DNA from: Bradyrhizobium sp. WSM1743
GTDB taxonomy: Bacteria > Pseudomonadota > Alphaproteobacteria > Rhizobiales > Xanthobacteraceae
Direction of reading: 5' to 3'
Length of the DNA: 64,000 bases
Assembly (NCBI RefSeq): GCF_000473065.1
Contig: NZ_AXAZ01000022.1
Coordinates: 50,809-114,808, forward strand
Shown: one piece after another, positions 27,739-35,598 of the stretch
How positions within the stretch are numbered: position 1 is the first letter of the stretch
Layout: each line of letters starts with the position of its first letter
Notes under the pieces: model-generated
Database searches by the model: none
The model's input: only the letters and a program-made list of their open reading frames with translations
What the model was told of the DNA's origin: nothing
Translations under genes and position numbers: made by a program

Positions 27739-28476
27739 ATGGCGAACGAGCTCGATTTCTCAGGCAAGCAGGTGCTGGTGGTCGGCGGTTCCAGCGGCAT
27801 CGGCAACGGTATCGCGCAGGCCTTTCGCGCCAGGGGCGCAGGGGTTGCCGTTTGCGGCACGCGTGCTCACGCAACGGAATATTCAGCTGAAGAAGGCTCC
27901 GATCTCGATGGTCTTGCTTACGCGCAGCTCGACGTCAGCAACGCCGCGGCGATCGAAGCGTTCAAGCCGTCGTTCGATCGCCTCGACATCCTCGTGCTCG
28001 CGCAGGGCGCGGTGATCTATCGCCGCGGCGAATTCGAGATGAGCGGCTTCCGCAAGGTCGTCGAGGTCAACCTGATGAGCCTGATGGCCTGCGCGAGCCG
28101 CTTTCATTCCATGTTGCGGGACGCCAAGGGCGCGCTGATCATGGTGTCCTCGACCGCGGCCTATCATTCGACCATGGGCAATCCTGCCTACAATGCCTCG
28201 AAGACCGGTGCGGTCGGATTGACGCGCACGCTGGGCGAGGCCTGGGCCGAGGACGGCATCCGCGTCAACGGCATCGCGCCCGGGCTCGTCGACACCAAGA
28301 TGACGAAGGTGACGACCGACAATCCGAAGCGCCTCGAAGGCGCGCTTGCGCGCATCCCGCTGCGGCGATTGGGCACGCCGGCCGACATGGCGGGCGCGGC
28401 GCTGTTCCTGGCTTCGCCGCTGTCGTCCTACATCATCGGCCAGACGCTGGTCGTCGATGGCGGGCTTATTCTGTAG
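27739..28476 (+). CDS. SDR family oxidoreductase
   Basis: A classical SDR of 245 residues with GGSSGIG at residues 14-20, LAQGA replacing the usual NNAG, and the catalytic YNASKTG. It ends LVVDGGLIL. The start ATG at 27739 has a strong GGGGAGG ribosome binding site, which decides it over the in-frame upstream codon at 27673. It is divergent from the preceding SDR. Substrate unknown. Confidence 0.9.
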   Translation: MANELDFSGKQVLVVGGSSGIGNGIAQAFRARGAGVAVCGTRAHATEYSAEEGSDLDGLAYAQLDVSNAAAIEAFKPSFDRLDILVLAQGAVIYRRGEFEMSGFRKVVEVNLMSLMACASRFHSMLRDAKGALIMVSSTAAYHSTMGNPAYNASKTGAVGLTRTLGEAWAEDGIRVNGIAPGLVDTKMTKVTTDNPKRLEGALARIPLRRLGTPADMAGAALFLASPLSSYIIGQTLVVDGGLIL

Positions 28477-28486
28477 GCAATCGCAA

Positions 28487-28511
28487 GGAACCGCGCTGCG
28501 TCTGATCGGTT
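28487..28511 (+). promoter_or_regulatory. EcfG-type promoter of the CsbD/DUF883-like gene
   Basis: GGAAC at 28487-28491, a 16-bp spacer and GGTT at 28508-28511; one base differs from the CGTT consensus. The start codon at 28541 is 29 bp downstream. Confidence 0.6.
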
Positions 28512-28540
28512 ACTTCGGCTGATCACCGAGGAGGATTATC

Positions 28541-28915
28541 ATGGACGCGGATCGGATCATTGGATCAGCCAAGGAAGTAGCGGGCGGCGTGGAAGGCACT
28601 GTCGGCGAGATGGCGGGAGACGCAAAGACGCAGGCCTCAGGCAAGGCGCGGGAAGCCGCGGGCACGGTGCAGAATCTCTACGGCCAGGCCAAGGATGCCG
28701 TGCGTGAGGCCACGGACACCGCGACGAGCTACGCCAAGGACGCCTATGAGAGCAGCGGCGACACCTTCCGCGATGGCACGCAGGCGCTGTCGAAGAAGGT
28801 GCAGGACAACCCGCTTGGCGCGCTGCTGGTCGCCGGCGGCATCGGCTTCGCGCTGGCGCTTCTGATGTCGCGCCCCGCGCGCCGCCCGCCGCCGCGCTGG
28901 CGCTATTACGGGTAA
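28541..28915 (+). CDS. CsbD/DUF883-like stress membrane protein
   Basis: A 124-residue protein. Residues 1 to about 55 resemble CsbD (ADRIIGSAKEVAGGVEG, EMAGDAKTQASGK). A helical linker with repeated YGQAKDAV and YAKDAY follows. A single C-terminal membrane helix with small residues (LLVAGGIGFALALL) precedes an arginine- and proline-rich tail. This arrangement resembles DUF883/ElaB-type proteins. GAGGAG precedes the start. The promoter is of EcfG type, so it is likely a general-stress gene. Confidence 0.82.
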   Translation: MDADRIIGSAKEVAGGVEGTVGEMAGDAKTQASGKAREAAGTVQNLYGQAKDAVREATDTATSYAKDAYESSGDTFRDGTQALSKKVQDNPLGALLVAGGIGFALALLMSRPARRPPPRWRYYG

Positions 28916-28921
28916 GTCACC

Positions 28922-29033
28922 GTCACGTTATTCCGGGCGCGCCTCTCTTGGCGCGAGCCCGGAATGCGTCCATCGGTATCAATGATCGGGCGTATTGGAT
29001 TTCCGGGCTCGCGCTACGCGCGCCCGGAACGAT
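28922..29033. repeat. Family B palindromic intergenic repeat, copy 2
   Basis: Opens GTCACGTTATTCCGGGCGCGC and closes GCGCCCGGAACGA, with an inner inverted segment. It lies between the stress gene and the DUF459 gene, which converge. Confidence 0.7.
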
Positions 29034-29053
29034 ATCTCAAATCAACAAAGCGA

Positions 29054-30751
29054 TTACCGGAACATCTCCGCCGATCGCCCGACGTTGCCCGGCGGGCGCG
29101 GAATCCCTGGATTTGAGTTCGGATTGCGCGGCCCTGGGGCCGGCGTCAATTGACGTGGCGGCGGAGGCTGCGGCGAGCCGAAGCCGAAGAAATCCCGGAA
29201 TGAGGGCGTTGCCTGCGCCGGCTGCTGCGGCGGGACCTGCGGCTTCTTCGGCGCGAGCTTTGGCGGCGCGATCGCCGCGGCCGCTCCCGGCGAACCCTGA
29301 GCCGCACCGCCGTCGGGCGTCGTCGCCGCCATCGGCGTATCGCCCTTGGCCTGCTCGCGGCCGACTTCCCGGCGCGGCCAGGCATAATCGTCGGCGCGGC
29401 CGGCCGGAGCTGCAAGCGGCTCACCCTTCACCATCGTCTTCGCAGCGAGCGCATCGACGGCAGCGGGACGCGTGCCTGGCCCGCCCAGCAATTGATCGGT
29501 CGAAATCGCGGCTGCAACCAGCGGCACGATCGGCCCCGCGAGCGGTCGCGGCGCGGGCTTGCCCGGCTCGGCGCTGGTATCGGGGGTCGCAGGCTCGCTC
29601 GGCAGCGCGATCGGACCGGAGCGTCCTGCGAGGAGGCGCGTGATCTCGCGCTCGACATAGTGCGCGAGCTTGCGCGCGCCAGCCTTGGTGAAGTAGACGC
29701 CGTCGGAGCTGCGGAGCTGACGGATCTGGCCTTCGAAGTCTGGGCCCTTCTGCAGAAAGCGGCCGGCTTCGTCGACAAAGCCGTCCCACACGTCGACATA
29801 GGTGATGCCGGCCTTGGCCGCGCCCTCACGGTACAGCGAATCCAGGAACAGCGTGTCCGCCGTGCCCTTCGGTCCGCGAACTGCGGGGAGGCCGACCCAG
29901 AGCACCGGCACGCCCTTGGCCTTGAGGACGCCCGCGAGCTCCTCGATCTTCTTGCCGTAGAGCTCGACCCAGCGCTCGTCGCGGAATTCGTAGAGGCCGT
30001 TCGGGTTGCGCGCGGTCTTTTCCGGCGCGGCCGCCGGCGTGTCGGCATTGTCGGCGTCATCCTGCGGCAGGTCGGCATCGGCAGGCTTGTCGTCCGGCTT
30101 GGCAGCGGTGTCGGGCTTGGCGTCGCCGGGCTTCGCCGGTTGCTTGGCGCGCGCGCCCTTGTCGTTCTTCTTGTCCTTGTCTGAGGCCTTGTCCGACTTG
30201 TCGGCGGCGGGCTCGCGGATGGCGATGCGGTCGTTGAGGCCGAGCATGACGACGATCACGTCGGGCTTCTCGGTCTCGAGAATGCCCTTCGCCGCCGCGG
30301 TCCAGTCCGCGGGCTCACCCTTGGGCTGATACTTGATCAGGCCGGACGTGGTCTTGTGCTTGCGGATCACGCCCATGTCGGGCTGCTCGGCGTAAGCGTC
30401 TTCCAGGCCGTAGGCGAGCCAGTCGGCCATGGCATCGCCGATCACCAGCACGTTCTTCTCAGGAATCGTGTCGCGCTTGGCGGGTGCCGGCGCGCGGGAA
30501 AAATCCTGGCGTGGCGCCTGCGGCGGCTGCTGCTGGAATGGTGCGAAGAAATCGCCGCCGAACCAGCCGCCACCTCCGCCGCCCCGTGGCGGGGGCGGGG
30601 CCGAACGCTGCGGCGGGCCGCCGAAGCCGGGGAAGTTGAAGAACTGCGCCGAGGCAGGTCCCGCGACCGAGACCAGGATCGCAAGCGCTGTCCCCAGCGC
30701 GATCAGCGGGCCGGTCTCGGTCAGCGCCTTGAACAGGGACTTCTTCGACAT
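29054..30751 (-). CDS. DUF459 SGNH/GDSL-hydrolase-like exported protein, catalytic residues substituted
   Basis: A 565-residue secreted protein with an N-terminal signal peptide or anchor (ending PASAQ) and a proline- and glycine-rich linker. A DUF459 SGNH-fold domain is followed by a long proline/alanine-rich C-terminus. Block I reads VLVIGDAMADWL: the nucleophilic Ser of GDS is Ala (GCC codon). Block III GLND is kept. Block V reads DGVYFT: the usual His is Tyr (TAC codon). Without Ser and His it is probably not an active hydrolase of the usual type. An acidic and lysine-rich insertion (KSDKASDKDKKNDKG) lies in the middle. It is 169 bp downstream of the lytic transglycosylase gene, so a cell-envelope role is likely. 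Confidence 0.82.
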   Translation of the reverse strand: MSKKSLFKALTETGPLIALGTALAILVSVAGPASAQFFNFPGFGGPPQRSAPPPPRGGGGGGWFGGDFFAPFQQQPPQAPRQDFSRAPAPAKRDTIPEKNVLVIGDAMADWLAYGLEDAYAEQPDMGVIRKHKTTSGLIKYQPKGEPADWTAAAKGILETEKPDVIVVMLGLNDRIAIREPAADKSDKASDKDKKNDKGARAKQPAKPGDAKPDTAAKPDDKPADADLPQDDADNADTPAAAPEKTARNPNGLYEFRDERWVELYGKKIEELAGVLKAKGVPVLWVGLPAVRGPKGTADTLFLDSLYREGAAKAGITYVDVWDGFVDEAGRFLQKGPDFEGQIRQLRSSDGVYFTKAGARKLAHYVEREITRLLAGRSGPIALPSEPATPDTSAEPGKPAPRPLAGPIVPLVAAAISTDQLLGGPGTRPAAVDALAAKTMVKGEPLAAPAGRADDYAWPRREVGREQAKGDTPMAATTPDGGAAQGSPGAAAAIAPPKLAPKKPQVPPQQPAQATPSFRDFFGFGSPQPPPPRQLTPAPGPRNPNSNPGIPRPPGNVGRSAEMFR

Positions 30752-30920
30752 GCGATCTCGGGCACGCGCAGTGGGGACGGGAGCAGCTCGATATAATAAC
30801 GGAATCAGGCGCCAAACGGGCAAATTCTCTTCCAGATTCTTGTCCCATACACCGGGGAACACCAGTCCCGGTCAAGGCTGACAGCCAAAATCCCCCTTCA
30901 GGGTTACTTTCGGCGCGATT

Positions 30921-32303
30921 TTACCGCCCGCGCAGCCGGTCCAGCACGTCCGACGACGCAAATCCGTCGGCGGGCACCCCGATCGAGGCCTGGAAATTGC
31001 GCAGGGCTTCCCTTGTCTGGCCGCCGAACTGGCCGTCCGGGGTGCCCTTGTAGAAGCCGCGCTGGGCCAAGAGCTGCTGCAGTTCCAGCCGCTCGGTGCG
31101 CGACAGCTCGCGCTCCTGGCGCGGCCAGGGCTGCACGAAGGGCTGCCCGCCGCGCAGGCGGTCGGCGAAATGGCCGATCGCCAATGCATAAGCTTCGGCC
31201 GGATTGTACTTCATGATGACGCGGTAGTTCTGCAGCATCAGGAAGCCCGGGCCCTGCGCACCGGCCGGCGCAAGCAGATAGGCTTTCTCCGCCGGATGCG
31301 GGAAGGGCTGGTTGTTCGGACGCTTGAGCCCGAGCTTGTCCCATTGCGCGATCGGCATCGCCTTGGCGCGGTCGGCCAGCATGTAGTTGAAGCCTTGCGG
31401 CACCACGACCTCGTAGCCCCAGGTCTGGCCGGGCTGCCAGCCGTCCTTCTTCAGATTGTTGGCGGTCGACGCGATCAGGTCGGTCGGATTGTCGACGACG
31501 TCGCGCCGGCCATCGCCATCGCCGTCCACCGCAAAGCGCTTGAACGCGGTCGGCATGAACTGGGTCGGGCCGAACGCGCCGGCCCAGGAGCCGCGCATCT
31601 GCTCGGGACGCAGATCGCCGCGGTTGAGGATCTCCAGCGCGGACAGGAACTCATCCTTGAAATAGGCCTGGCGGCGGCCGATACAGGCGAGCGTCGCGGT
31701 CGATTGCAGCACGCTGCGATCGCCCATCTGCGTCGAGTAATTGGACTCGATGCCCCAGATCGAGGCGATGATGTAGCGGTCGACGCCGGTTGCCTTCTCG
31801 GTGGCGTCGAACTGCGCCTTGTATTTGGCGAGGATCTCGCGGCCCTTGGCGAGGCGGTTGTCGTTCACCAGGATGTCGAGATAGTCCCAGATCGATTTGG
31901 TGAACTCCGGCTGGGAGTCCATGAGATCCATGATGCGCAGGTCAGGTGAGAGCCCGGCGGTGAAGCGCTGAAAATTCTCCTGCGTGACGCCGCGCCGTGC
32001 GGCATCGGGCCACATCGCGGCGACGCAATTGTCGAAATTGCCGGCGGCCTCGCGGATCGCGGCAGCCGTCATCAGCGGATGGCCGGAGGCGCCGTCCTCG
32101 CCGCTCCAAGGCAGTGCTCCCGTCTGTGGGCCGCTGGGCGCTGCTTGCGTCGGCGCCGAATTCTGGCCGGAGAAGATGCCGCCGAACAGATTGGACAGGC
32201 CGTTCTGCGCCTGGGCGTGTGCGCATACCGGCATCAGCAAAGCTGCCGCGATCATCGCTGTGCCGGCCAGAAATCCAACCCGTCCTGCCACTGATTGCAT
32301 CAT
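30921..32303 (-). CDS. lytic murein transglycosylase with C-terminal peptidoglycan-binding domain
   Basis: A 460-residue periplasmic enzyme that cleaves peptidoglycan glycan strands (MltB-like, SLT_2 domain). A signal peptide ends near CAHAQA. The catalytic Glu lies in IWGIESNYSTQMG. Further family segments are GSWAGAFGPTQFMP and VDGDGDGRRD. The C-terminal 60 residues form a PG_binding_1 domain, with LQQLLAQRGFYKGTPDG. Two consecutive ATG codons (32303, 32300) could start it. Confidence 0.93.
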   Translation of the reverse strand: MMQSVAGRVGFLAGTAMIAAALLMPVCAHAQAQNGLSNLFGGIFSGQNSAPTQAAPSGPQTGALPWSGEDGASGHPLMTAAAIREAAGNFDNCVAAMWPDAARRGVTQENFQRFTAGLSPDLRIMDLMDSQPEFTKSIWDYLDILVNDNRLAKGREILAKYKAQFDATEKATGVDRYIIASIWGIESNYSTQMGDRSVLQSTATLACIGRRQAYFKDEFLSALEILNRGDLRPEQMRGSWAGAFGPTQFMPTAFKRFAVDGDGDGRRDVVDNPTDLIASTANNLKKDGWQPGQTWGYEVVVPQGFNYMLADRAKAMPIAQWDKLGLKRPNNQPFPHPAEKAYLLAPAGAQGPGFLMLQNYRVIMKYNPAEAYALAIGHFADRLRGGQPFVQPWPRQERELSRTERLELQQLLAQRGFYKGTPDGQFGGQTREALRNFQASIGVPADGFASSDVLDRLRGR

Positions 32304-32502
32304 GTCCCACCCGTCGGCCTGAAAATCCGCCACAGGAGGCCTGGTTAGCGTTGCCAATAGCTTAACAAAGGTGAAATTTTGGTGGCGGCCTTTTTCTTAA
32401 CTCTGTCGGGGCGAGGCCCCACATCCGCCTTTGTTGGCGGCTGCAAACAGGCTAGCAAGATGCCATTGCTCCGTTCACGTCCTCAGGTATTCGATCGATC
32501 AC

Positions 32503-33378
32503 ATGAAAATTCGCAAAGCTGTATTCCCCGTCGCCGGCCTCGGCACCCGCGTCCTGCCTGCCACCAAGGCGATGCCGAAGGAAATGCTGACCATCGTCGA
32601 CAAGCCTCTGATCCAGTACGTCTATGACGAAGCGAAGGAAGCCGGCATCGAGCACTTCATCTTCGTCACCGGCCGCAACAAGGCTGTCATCGAGGATCAT
32701 TTCGACCGGATGTTCGAACTCGACGCCACGCTGGCCGCGCGCGGCAAGAAGGCCGAGCAGGAGATCCTGGCGCAGAACCAGCCCGACGCCGGCGCCGTCA
32801 GCTTCACCCGCCAGCAGGCGCCGCTCGGTCTCGGCCATGCCGTCTGGTGCGCACGCGACATCGTCGGCAACGAGCCGTTCGCCGTGGTGTTGCCCGACGA
32901 GCTCGTGCTCAACACGCCCGGCTGCCTGAAGCAGATGATCGAGATGGCATCCTCGCTCGGCGAGAAATCCAATTTGGTCGCGGTCGAGGCGGTACCCGAC
33001 CATCTGACCCATCAATACGGCATCTGCGGCGTCGGCAAGCGCAATGGCAAGATGTTCGAGGTCGACGGCATGGTCGAGAAGCCGGCCAAGGGCACGGCGC
33101 CCTCCAACCTCTCGATCACCGGGCGTTACATCCTCCAACCTGAGATCTTCAAGATCCTGGAGACCCAGGAGCGCGGCGCCGGCGGCGAGATCCAGCTCAC
33201 CGACGCCATGATCGGGCTTGCCAAGACGCAGAAATTCTACGGCGTCGAGTTCGAGGGCGAGCGCCATGATTGCGGCTCCAAGCCCGGCTTCCTGCGCGCC
33301 AACATCGCCTACGGCATGAAGCGCCCGGAATTGCGCGACGGGCTGATCGCCGAGATGAAGAAGTATCTGGGGCAGTGA
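32503..33378 (+). CDS. galU: UTP--glucose-1-phosphate uridylyltransferase
   Basis: Makes UDP-glucose from UTP and glucose-1-phosphate, a precursor for exopolysaccharide and lipopolysaccharide. The product has 291 residues, the typical length. It has the nucleotide-binding VFPVAGLGTRVLPATKAMPKE at the N-terminus, PLGLGHAVWCA, and the FEGERHDCGSKPGF segment. The start ATG at 32503 was chosen because MKIRKAVFP is the normal N-terminus. Single gene, followed by a palindromic repeat. Confidence 0.95.
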   Translation: MKIRKAVFPVAGLGTRVLPATKAMPKEMLTIVDKPLIQYVYDEAKEAGIEHFIFVTGRNKAVIEDHFDRMFELDATLAARGKKAEQEILAQNQPDAGAVSFTRQQAPLGLGHAVWCARDIVGNEPFAVVLPDELVLNTPGCLKQMIEMASSLGEKSNLVAVEAVPDHLTHQYGICGVGKRNGKMFEVDGMVEKPAKGTAPSNLSITGRYILQPEIFKILETQERGAGGEIQLTDAMIGLAKTQKFYGVEFEGERHDCGSKPGFLRANIAYGMKRPELRDGLIAEMKKYLGQ

Positions 33379-33401
33379 CATCGAAGGCGAACGCCTTCGA
33401 C

Positions 33402-33502
33402 GTCATCCCGGGATGGTCCGAAGGACCAGACCCGGGATCTCGAGATTCTCAGGTGCGCAACTGCGCACCTGAGTTCGATGCTTCGCATCGCCCCGGAATG
33501 AC
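33402..33502. repeat. Family B palindromic intergenic repeat, copy 3
   Basis: Opens GTCATCCCGGGATGGTCCGA and closes CGCCCCGGAATGAC, with an inner TGCGCAACTGCGCA palindrome. It lies between the convergent galU and diguanylate cyclase genes. Confidence 0.8.
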
Positions 33503-33510
33503 AGTCTAGC

Positions 33511-35007
33511 TCACGCCACCAGCGACAGCTGCGGTAAGCTGGCAACCACCGACTGGTTGCGCCCGCCGGCTTTGGCGGCATAGAGCGCCTTGTCGGCGGC
33601 GGCGACCAGGATCGACCACTCCATGCCGGCGACGGGGACGAGGCTGGCGATGCCGCAGGACACCGTCGACATCGCCTGATCGTCGGACCAGCCCTGCACC
33701 TTGAGGCGGATCGTCTCGGCCACCCTGAAGGCATCGGCAGCCGAGGTGTTCGGCAACAGCACGGCGAATTCCTCGCCGCCATAACGCGCGGCGCAGTCGC
33801 CGGCGCGGCTCACCGAATCGGAAATGCAGATGGCGATCCCGACCAGCACCTGGTCGCCGGCCTGATGGCCGAACGTGTCATTGTAGGCCTTGAAATGGTC
33901 GGCATCGATCATCAACAGCGCGATCGGCGCTTTCTGGCGCATGGCGCGCCGCCATTCGGTGTCGATGACGGAATCGAACTTGCGGCGGTTCTTCAGGCCC
34001 GTGAGCGCGTCCGTCGTCGCCATCTCCTCGAGCTTGCGCTCGGCCTCGGCGCGCCGGCCGATCTCGCGCGCGAGCACGAGCGTCGAACCGAGCACGAACA
34101 GGATGAGCGCCAGCACCACGGCGCCGATGCGGAACGCCTCCTTCTGCCAGAGTGCGAACACTGTGGCCAGGGGTTTGCCCGCCACCACGAACAGCGGTCC
34201 GCTGTTGCTGCTGCGGACATAGAGCCGCGGCGTCGGATCGACCGGGCCCTGTCCGGAATAGGAGGCGCCGGCCGGGAGGTTGTCGGCCTTCCAGTTTCGG
34301 CGGTCGTTCAGGTTCGTGCCGATGATGTCGAGATCGAACGGCCGCCGCATCATGATGGTACGGTCGCGCCTCAGCACGGTGATGGTGTCGTCAGGATCGA
34401 GGTTCAGACGCTCGAACAATTCGTGGAAATAGCTGAAGCGGATCGAGCCCGCGACGACGCCCATGAAGCCGCCGTCGGTATCGCTGATGCGCCGGCTCAG
34501 CACGATGGAATAGGCGCCGCGAAACAGCATCGGGCGGCTGATGAAGAGCCCGACCCCGGAATTGTCGCGATGAATCCTGAAGTAATCCTCCTCGCTCCGG
34601 TTCTCGGGGAGGGGATCGAGCGTGGAGGCGTCGATGGTCAGCCGGCCCTCGGCATCGAACACCTGGATGGCGCCGAAATGCTTGGCGGTGATCGCATGGT
34701 CGAACAGGATCAGGTGGCGGATCGGCTTGGAGACCGTCGCCAGCTCGGACAGCAGCATGTTGGCAGCGACCGCCTTCAGCGACAGATCGTAGATCTCGAT
34801 GTTGCGGCTGATGTCGGACTCGATGGTGGTCGCGAGGTTCTCCAGCGTCTGGCGGGCGAGCGCCTCCTCGCCGCGGCGCATGTCAAGCATCACGTTGACG
34901 CAAATGGCGGAGAAGCCGATCACCGTCACCACGGACGAGATGATCAGCAGCTTCGCCGAAATCCGCCACGGCCGGCGGGCCGTGACGTCGCGCCATCCAG
35001 ACAACAT
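33511..35007 (-). CDS. diguanylate cyclase with periplasmic Cache-type sensor
   Basis: A 498-residue membrane enzyme that makes c-di-GMP. The first membrane helix is near residues 20-42. A periplasmic sensor of about 240 residues follows, with YFRIHRDNSGVG and GGFMGVVAGSI segments typical of dCache domains. A second helix lies near residues 285-308, then a GGDEF domain whose active-site motif is GGEEF (RYGGEEFAVLLP) and therefore competent. No obvious RxxD inhibitory site stands immediately before it. It lies near the EAL protein at 35599, with one gene between. Confidence 0.92.
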   Translation of the reverse strand: MLSGWRDVTARRPWRISAKLLIISSVVTVIGFSAICVNVMLDMRRGEEALARQTLENLATTIESDISRNIEIYDLSLKAVAANMLLSELATVSKPIRHLILFDHAITAKHFGAIQVFDAEGRLTIDASTLDPLPENRSEEDYFRIHRDNSGVGLFISRPMLFRGAYSIVLSRRISDTDGGFMGVVAGSIRFSYFHELFERLNLDPDDTITVLRRDRTIMMRRPFDLDIIGTNLNDRRNWKADNLPAGASYSGQGPVDPTPRLYVRSSNSGPLFVVAGKPLATVFALWQKEAFRIGAVVLALILFVLGSTLVLAREIGRRAEAERKLEEMATTDALTGLKNRRKFDSVIDTEWRRAMRQKAPIALLMIDADHFKAYNDTFGHQAGDQVLVGIAICISDSVSRAGDCAARYGGEEFAVLLPNTSAADAFRVAETIRLKVQGWSDDQAMSTVSCGIASLVPVAGMEWSILVAAADKALYAAKAGGRNQSVVASLPQLSLVA

Positions 35008-35149
35008 CGTTCGCTCCTGGCACTAGTGGATGCGCCCGAAAGCTTGAGTAGTGTTTAAGGCAGGACGGCGCTGCCGCAATGAGTTAAGAATCGGTGTATG
35101 CGGCGCACGGTTTTGGGCAGCCGCATGTGAGCGGGACGAGAGGACGATT

Positions 35150-35413
35150 GTGAACGACTACCACGCGTTGCGCGATTATCTGATGCGGCAGAAGCAGGAG
35201 GAGTTCGTGCTGAGCTTCGAGCAAATCGAGGAGATCATCGGCGCCGCGCTGCCGCGCGCGGCGCATCGCGCCTCCTGGTGGGATAGCCTGCGCAGCCCCG
35301 ACATCCAGATGCCGCAGCGCGAAGCCTGCCTCGCCGCCGGCTTCGTGGCGACGCGCATGCCGGACGGTGCGAGCGTGCGGTTCAGGAAGCAGAAGGCTGA
35401 GCGGCGGCGCTAG
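35150..35413 (+). CDS. DUF7662-like small protein
   Basis: An 87-residue soluble protein starting at GTG 35150, which follows GAGAGGA. It has YHALRDYLMRQKQEEFVLSF, then EQIEEIIGAALPRAAHRASWW. This pattern, with a Trp pair and a closing arginine-rich strand, resembles the DUF7662 domain (recalled). Function unknown. The region ahead of it has no clear promoter. Confidence 0.6.
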   Translation: MNDYHALRDYLMRQKQEEFVLSFEQIEEIIGAALPRAAHRASWWDSLRSPDIQMPQREACLAAGFVATRMPDGASVRFRKQKAERRR

Positions 35414-35431
35414 CGCGTGCGGCACGCTGCC

Positions 35432-35590
35432 ACCCTCCCCTGGAGGGGGAGGGTCGGCTCACATTGAGCGCAGCGAAATGTGAGACGGGGTGGGGTGACG
35501 GTCTCTCCACATCCAACAGTGCCCGTGTGGAGAGATCACCCCACCCCGCTCGCGCTGCGCGCGATCGACCCTCCCCCTCCAGGGGAGGGT
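35432..35590. repeat. Long inverted repeat, ACCCTCCCCTGGAGGGGGAGGG type
   Basis: The ends ACCCTCCCCTGGAGGGGGAG and CCTCCCCCTCCAGGGGAGGGT are inverted copies, and an inner pair GGGGTGGGGTGA / TCACCCCACCCCG is also inverted. About 160 bp. It lies between a small gene and the convergent EAL gene and could form a very stable cruciform or RNA hairpin. Confidence 0.85.
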
Positions 35591-35598
35591 AAGAGCAG

